From Tilletiopsis washingtonensis (lineage: Eukaryota > Basidiomycota > Exobasidiomycetes > Entylomatales): DNA of 64,000 nt. How positions within the stretch are numbered: the stretch's first letter is position 1; the number at the start of each line of letters is the position of its first letter. Below, piece after piece: positions 58,816-64,000 of this stretch. Where the stretch lies: the NCBI RefSeq assembly GCF_003144115.1, contig NW_020311998.1, positions 185,669-249,668 of the forward strand, read 5' to 3'. The notes under the pieces were generated by a model. That model did not search any database. It saw only the letters and a program-made list of their open reading frames with translations, and was not told the DNA's origin. The position numbers and the translations under genes are program-made.

Positions 58816-60235
58816 CTACTCCTCGTCGTCGGACTCGGACTTCTCCTCCTCGTCCTTCTTCTCCTCCTTCTTCGCGCTCTTCTGCTGCTGCGCGTCCTGC
58901 TGGGCCGTCCTGAGGGGAGCAGAGTGTCAGCTGCAGGCGCGGACTGGACCTGCGCGCACGCCAAGGCAAGCGCTCGCAAATGAGCGCCAGCGTGAGGAGT
59001 GCGTCTCCTCGCACTCGCGCATGCGTCTCTCATTCTCCGCTGGCAGGGCGCGACTCACTTGGCAGCAGCCACGACCTTCTTGGGGTCGCTGACGTGCGAG
59101 TCCTCGCCGCCCTTGTGGCCCTCCTTGGCGGCGGCAATGCCGGCCTGGAACGTGGAGCTGTCGCCGCGCGACTTGCGGCTCGGCTCCTTGGTGACCTTCT
59201 GCAGCGACGCCGCCTCGTCCTCGGCGCCGTGCGACTGCGCGGCGAGCGCCTAGTGCAGCGAAGTGCGTCAGCCAGGGTCGTGAGAAGGAGCGCAGCTCGT
59301 CTGCGAGGCTCGTCCTGGCAGCTCGAATCTCAGCAGCACACAGCTGCAGCGCAGATGGCGTGCAAGCAGCCTCAATGCCGCGCCGAAAGCGGCTCAGCAA
59401 CGTCGCTCGCGCTGGCTCCCTGCGCCTCTCTGCGCTGCTGCCGCAAGCATCTGCTCTCGCTGCTCGCCTGCTCTCTCCTCACGCATGCAACACGCACCTT
59501 GTTGCCCTCCGGCGCGTCCTCGTGCAGGTCGCGGCTCTCCGTCTTGCCCTGGGCGACGTCCTCAAAGTCGGAGCCGGCCGTGGCGTCGTCGACGCGCGGC
59601 TTGCCCGTGCCCTTGCGCTCGCCGTGGCCGGCGCCGTGGCCGTGGTCGTCGTGGCCGTGGCCGCCGGCCTTCTTGGACGGCGGGGCGGTCAGGTAGACAC
59701 CGAGCGCTGTGTGCAAGCGTCAGTGGCTGCGCTCGGCTGACGAAAGCTACGCTGTGCCTGAAGCCGATGTCGCGCTGCTCGAGTCCGCGGCTTCGCGTGC
59801 AGTCGTGCAGCGAGACCGACAGAGGGCTGCTGTGAGAGCTTGAGCTGCTCTGGTCTCCTGCTGTGGCTACGGTGCTGCGAGGCAGACGAGCGTATGCGCT
59901 CTGCTTGCAGCATCCGCCGTCTGGCAGCCTGCACTGCGCTGTCTCTGCCCCATTTGCTGCTGTGCGCCTCGCAGCTGCCTGTGCCATGCCTCCACAGCCG
60001 CTGCCCACTCACGCAGGAACACGAGCAGCGAGCCGATGGCCCACGGCGCATCGCTGCCCTTTGCGGCGTGCTTGACCTTCTCGGCGGCGTGCTGTGCCTT
60101 GCCGGCGGCGTCCTTTGCGGCGTCGGCGGCCTGCTGCGGCGCCGACGAGGCGAAGCGCACGGGGCCGCTGCGTGCAGCGGGCACGCGCGGCGCACGCGCG
60201 GCACGCAGGGCGGGGCGGAGGGCGCGGAAGGACAT
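58816..60235 (-). CDS. His-rich single-membrane-span protein, probably mitochondrial
   Basis: Exons 60013-60235, 59498-59706, 59059-59249 and 58816-58909; 238 residues. The N terminus MSFRALRPALRAARAPRVPA is a strong presequence candidate (Arg-rich, no acidic residues, followed by RFASSAP). An Ala/Lys helix (AAKDAAGKAQHAAEKVKHAA) leads to one membrane segment, WAIGSLLVFLPLGVYLTAPP, restored across intron 1. Then comes a metal-binding-like stretch GGHGHDDHGHGAGHGERKG, a soluble region with FQAGIAAAKEGHKGGEDSH, and a Lys/Glu tail ending SESDDEE. I do not recognise the family. Introns are 306, 248 and 149 bp, much longer than in most genes here. The His cluster suggests metal binding, but that is inferred. 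Divergent from the SERF gene. Confidence 0.75.
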
Positions 60236-60584
60236 GGTGAGGGTGTGTGTGTGAGGCGTGTGAGGGTGTGGTTGGAGGTGGAGTGGAGTGCGCGCTGATG
60301 AGCTCAGAGATCCAGGCTGGACCGCTCGGACCCATGGGCCTCCACGGCGCTTGCTGCTGGCGTGCGGGCGCGGGCGACGTGCGCGACTGCCAGCCCGGCG
60401 CTGCCCGTTCTTCGCGGGCGCCGCATCGAGCGCTGCGCCGCCGCCGCGCGCCCGCTGCCGGCCGACAGCCACGAGCGATCGGCGCGCGGTGACGTGCCTT
60501 GCGCGCGTCTGGCGCTTGGCCGGCCCAGCCACGTGGCACGGTGTTGCTCACTCCTCCCACCACCCCTCCCCGCCCCTCCTCGCC
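60236..60584. other. Short divergent promoter
   Basis: 349 bp between the His-rich gene (-) and the SERF gene (+). It begins with a GT-rich stretch just upstream of the His-rich start and ends in a CCT-rich leader before the SERF ATG. The two genes may share control. Confidence 0.5.
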
Positions 60585-61504
60585 ATGACGCGCGGCAACC
60601 AGCGCGAAGAGGCGCGCGCAAAGGCACAGAAGAAGCAGGCCGCCGCCAACAAGGGCAAGAACGACTCGGGCATGAGCCTCGCACAGCGCCGCCAGGCCGA
60701 CATTGACGCCGTCAAGGCCAAGCAGGCGGTGAGTGTGCAGCCGGCGAGCCGCTCGAGGAGCAGGCGGATGCAGCAGAGAGAAAAGGCAGAGGGAGCACGG
60801 CTCGCAGGGCAGCGAGGATGATGTGGAGCTAAGGTCGATGCGGCGGGCTGCGGAGAAGGAGCATCAGCGAGGAACGCCGGCAAGGACTGTCTTCTGGCTT
60901 GCAGGCTTGGCACCTGCAGAGCAGCGAATCGAGAGCAGGTGGGCGTTGGCCTAGGGGCAAGCGCCAAGCTCGTGATGTGTCTGCTTGTCTGTGGCAGGCG
61001 GCAGCGGCATCAGCTGCTGCTGCTGCTGCTGCAGTAAGGGAGAGCAGACGCGATCCGAGCGTCGTAGCTTTCGCTCGCTGAAGGGAATGAGCTCGGCGAG
61101 AGGACGGCAAGCGATCACTCGAATGCCTGCGCTGCGTGCTGCTGAGCAGACGCTCGCTGCTTGCCTTGCCTCTGTGCCTGCCGAGCGCAAGGCCGAGCAG
61201 CGCGTGGGGAGCCCTGCTCGTGCCGGCGTCGGCACGATCGCATCGCGCTTCAGGCGTGCAGTATGAGAGCAGGGGAGCAGCGCGCTGCCCAACTCTCACT
61301 GCGCTGCTTTTGCAGGCGCTTCAAGCGAGCGCAGCAGGAAGCGGCTGCCACTCAGCCCGCCGCCAGGATGAGAGGCGCTCTGTTCGTCGCGCGCCTCGAG
61401 ATGTGGCCTTCCAGCGCAGCGATCCAGGGCCGCACACTGACGCATGTCACGCATCGCAGGCCAAGGACGCAGCCAAAGCAGCCGAAGGTGCCGTCAAGAA
61501 ATGA
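60585..61504 (+). CDS. SERF/4F5-family small protein
   Basis: Small, highly charged protein of the SERF (4F5) type, proposed in other organisms to affect protein aggregation. Exon 1 (60585-60728) encodes MTRGNQREEARAKAQKKQ, the family's hallmark N terminus, then DSGMSLAQRRQADIDAVKAK. Two further exons are proposed: 60998-61033 (Ala-rich, from a CTG/GCT run, ending at GCA|GTAAGG) and 61460-61504 (AKDAAKAAEGAVKK, stop TGA). Total 74 residues, normal for the family. The introns are then 269 and 426 bp. An alternative final exon opening near 61316 stays in frame to the same stop but encodes Arg/Ser-rich sequence unlike SERF and was not chosen. Convergent with ribosomal P1. Confidence 0.78.
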
Positions 61505-61904
61505 CACGACGGCTGCTCTTGTTTCTCAGCGCGATGCTCTCGAGCGGCACCTTGCACATGGCCTCACCCCTCCCTCGCACAGCACGGCTCCCCACCGTCT
61601 CGCCCGACTCGTCGCCTAGACGCCGCTCCGAGGAGAAAACATCGTCGCGCTCCTTCTGCCCGTCTCTCCGCGCATCATCTACAGAGCATCTCCTCCCCAC
61701 GTACGCCCTCTTGGCTCTTCGCGCACCGCCTCGTCATAATGTCACCCTTTGCCTGCGCCTGCGCCTCGAGAAGCCGGACATGGCGATGATGTGTGCGTTT
61801 TGGATGAGTGTGTGAGAGACGAAGCGCATGTACGAGTACAGAAGGTTGGACATTGCGAGACGAGGCGCACGCGACATGATCGTCGCGGCCAGGCAGCGAG
61901 ACGT
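61505..61904. other. Convergent 3' intergenic region
   Basis: 400 bp between the SERF and P1 genes. Frames through it are short and compositional. No gene recognised. Confidence 0.5.
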
Positions 61905-62499
61905 TTAGTCGAAGAGACCGAAGCTGCGCAGACAAGCCAAAGTCAGTCGTGCCCAGACAGGCACTCGCAATGGAGCCATGCTCACCCCATGTCGTCGTCG
62001 CTCTCCTCCTTCTCCTCCTCCTTCTTCTCCTCTGCCGGCGCGTCGGCAGCGGCAGCGGCACCGCCGGCAGCGGCGGGCGCGGCAGCAGCCGGGGCACCGC
62101 CCGAGCCGGAGCCGATGGCAGTCAGGATCTCCTTGACATCCTTGCCCTCAAGCGCCTTGGCGAGGAGCGTGGCCCAGATCGGCTCGACCGGGCAGTTGGC
62201 GGCCTGGGTGAGCGAGACGATCTTCTCGGACTGTCCGGGCATGGGTCAGCAATGCCCTGCTCGAGTACGCCAACGTCTCTACATCCTGCCAGCCCCCCGC
62301 TGTCACCTCGCTGCCCGCTCCCACTCGGTGCCTCCAGTCCAGCGTCCTCAAGCCCAGCATGCCCTTCTCGCCTGCCGCCCCTTCCAGCTCCCTTTCTCCT
62401 CGCGCATGCCCGGCTCGGCGGCATACTCACGCTGATCTCGAGGCCCTCGTCGGCGAGGATGAGGGCAGCGTACGTGGCGGCGAGGTCCTGCGAGGCCAT
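61905..62499 (-). CDS. RPP1: 60S acidic ribosomal protein P1
   Basis: Stalk protein P1, which with P2 and P0 forms the GTPase-associated centre of the 60S subunit. Exons 62431-62499, 61986-62230 and 61905-61923; 110 residues. It begins [20 protein letters not shown] and continues [20 protein letters not shown] and [19 protein letters not shown]. An Ala/Gly hinge and the acidic tail [21 protein letters not shown] (last residues DDMGFGLFD) follow. The terminal FGLFD is encoded across the last intron (62 bp), so that tiny exon is required for function. The first intron is 200 bp. P1 rather than P2 is called from the N-terminal ATYAALIL...I.SEKI pattern. Confidence 0.96.
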
Positions 62500-62984
62500 C
62501 TTGAACAAGCGGTGAGGAATGTGGTTGGTGGTGGTGGGACACGAGGCCGCGGCGGACGCCGTGCCAGGCCAGCAGCCCGGCCGCGGCGGCTCGGCGGCGC
62601 TGCGGCGGACGCGGCGCCGGCGCCAGCCTCTCGCCCGCGCAGGCGCCACGTGTGCGACTCCGCGCGCCCGCCAGGCCTGATCACGTGTATCGCGCCGGGA
62701 GTCGGCCCACGGAACTTCTCGCACGACACGGCTGCTCCCGAGTTGGCCCGCGGCCGCACCCTGCGCCGCTCAGCTTCACGCCGGCTGGCTGCAGCTCGCC
62801 CACGTCGATCTCACCCAGCTCAGCACCTTTTGCATCGCTGCTTATGATGACTTGCAGCTGATCCAGCCAGTCGAGTTGGAGGCATCGCCCCGGCCTGCCA
62901 ACGCGCTCTCGGAGGCCTCGGATATCGAGGCGCAGAGCCTGGCGTCGCCTCCGCGCCGCCGCCGCTCCGCCAGCGCAGCATCAT
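62500..62984. other. P1 upstream region and OTU gene 3' flank
   Basis: 485 bp between the P1 start and the stop of the OTU gene, both minus strand. On the + strand a coding-looking frame from about 62789 to 62975 includes AHVDLTQLSTFCIAAYDDL and SEASDIEAQSLASPPRRRR. It has no clear start or partner exon and is described under findings. Confidence 0.45.
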
Positions 62985-64000
62985 TCATTCTTGCGCCTCT
63001 GTGTCGTCCTTGTCCATTCTCGCCAGATCGCTCTCATCCAGCAGGTCGCTCTCATCCAGCAGAATCTCCTCCGCATCTGTTCGCCGCGGCGCCGGCAGGT
63101 GGTGCAGGTCGTGCCACGCAGGGGTGTCGGACGCGCTCGCAGCTCGCCACCACCAGTCTTGAGGAGAGGGCAGCTCGTGGAAGCGCACGTCGTGCCGCAG
63201 ATGGACGCGCTGGTAGTGGTTGCCATTGACAAAGATGATGGAGCGGAGGATGGGCTCGCCGTGGTTGCTCTCCGTCAGAGGGAAATAGAGCTCGCCGATG
63301 AGATGATCTGTGAGTCGAGCGTGGGGCCGGAGCGAGAGCACTGGATCTCCCAAGAACTCGGCGATGATTGGACCCATGGCGCCAATATCGAGCCAGCTCG
63401 ACGGCCGGGGTCCAGGTCGATGATCTGGACATGTTGCTGACAGCGCTGTGCGAAGGCAGACCATGGCAGTCGACGGCTGTAATGCTGCGAGATAGCGGCC
63501 GGGGTTGGCCAGTAAGCTGGCATGCAGTTCTGCACGTAGCTGCATGCCCGTCTTGTCTGTGCCGCTGGCGAGCGCGTGCCAGCCACAGGCTCCGTCGCCC
63601 GGCACGTCCTCGATGTGGTGGATCACCGCGCCTGATGGCCTGTGCCGCAGTACGTGAGTGGGCGGACTTGACTTGCCTCGAGGCTGGGGTTGACTCACCG
63701 GTGCCAGTCTGACGGTGGCTTTCCCGCCTGGGCGCTGCGGCCACGCTCAATGCGACCGGCGGCTTCTAGGTCGTTGCTGCCGATGAGCGCGACCGCCACC
63801 TTGTCATCGCTGCTTTGCCACGCGGCAAAGCATGTGCAGTCGCGCTCGTGGCGCGCGCCCAGCGCACCCCTGGTGCTCTGGCGCTGCAGCAACGGCGAGG
63901 TGGGCGGACCGGCACTCGACGGGCCGGCACCCGACGGGCTGGTGAGTAGGCGCAAGCGCTTCGTCGCAGGAGTGTCGGGCGTTGGTTCACCGCGCTTGCG
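62985..64000 (-). CDS. OTU-type cysteine protease (5' partial)
   Basis: Exons 63699 to the window edge (frame open at 64000) and 62985-63639, joined by a 59-bp intron; 319 residues visible, N terminus missing. The OTU catalytic pattern is clear: Asp-Gly-x-Cys in VPGDGACGWHAL supplies the nucleophile, and the distal IIFVNGNHYQRVHL supplies the His. Between them lie AELHASLLANPGRYLAAL, WLDIGAMGPIIAEFLG and HLIGELYFPL. Upstream is a basic region (RKRGEPTPDTPATKRLR) that may be nuclear-targeting. The acidic C terminus repeats LLDESDLLDESDL, encoded by a short direct duplication (63030-63060). OTU proteins remove ubiquitin in host pathways, but single OTU domains also occur in mobile elements. Nothing visible decides between these; no element features were seen. 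Confidence 0.75.

Noticed and set aside
61316-61459. Upstream extension of the last SERF exon
   Set aside because: In frame, but it encodes Arg/Ser/Cys-rich sequence unlike SERF proteins. Splicing to 61460 gives the expected Lys/Ala tail and length.

Overview
The window looks like nuclear DNA of a fungus, most likely a GC-rich basidiomycete. Ustilaginomycotina/Exobasidiomycetes would fit, but that placement is inference. The evidence is many short spliceosomal introns (mostly 50-70 bp, donors GTGAGT or GTGCGT, a CTGAC-like branch site about 15-25 bases before CAG), a strong bias to G/C in third codon positions, and fungal-type proteins: RSP5, KAR9, RSR1, SYP1, PER1, a cutinase and a homeodomain factor. 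No rRNA, tRNA, CRISPR array or recognisable transposon, LTR or viral element was found. Introns were placed by eye from splice consensus, reading phase and protein continuity.

Layout, left to right (+ or - strand): GPN2 GTPase, 5' end outside the window (+, 1-983); RSP5 ubiquitin ligase (-, 1218-4060); a 2.9 kb divergent gap; a very Gln-rich protein with a conserved C-terminal half (+, about 7004-11321); glutaminyl cyclase (-, 11718-13203); homeodomain protein (+, 14141-17745); REI1 pre-60S factor (-, 17980-19799); ubiquitin-L40 (+, 20618-21714); an RS-rich protein with a small Cys cluster (-, 23587-25976); a 3.5 kb gap; a KAR9-like protein ending in a GAR domain (-, 29493-35380); PER1 (-, 36020-37618); RSR1 (-, 39013-40132); a methyltransferase (+, 42585-44041); RNR2 (-, 44229-45545); VPS72 (-, 46347-48260); a conserved unknown (+, 49739-50563); SYP1 (-, 51348-54255); an unknown with a predicted 4-base exon and an in-frame stop followed by a coding-like extension (+, 55346-56299); a GPI-type cutinase (+, 57097-58429); a His-rich mitochondrial-like protein (-, 58816-60235); a SERF-type protein (+, 60585-61504); ribosomal stalk P1 (-, 61905-62499); and an OTU-type protease, 5' end outside the window (-, 62985-64000).

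This is ordinary chromosomal gene content, not one pathway or a biosynthetic cluster. Some neighbours share themes. REI1, L40 and P1 all concern the 60S subunit, and REI1 and L40 are divergent. RSP5 and SYP1 act in endocytosis, and RSR1 and KAR9 in polarity and spindle position. I did not find a convincing new multi-gene system. The points most worth a second look are at gene-model level: the TAG followed by a spliceable in-frame continuation at 56140-56299, the 4-base microexon at 55464, a stop placed exactly at a splice junction that would leave an RDEL tail on the glutaminyl cyclase, a GC-AG intron inside the cutinase active-site motif, two possible starts (one mitochondrial-like) on the methyltransferase, and the OTU protease at the right edge.
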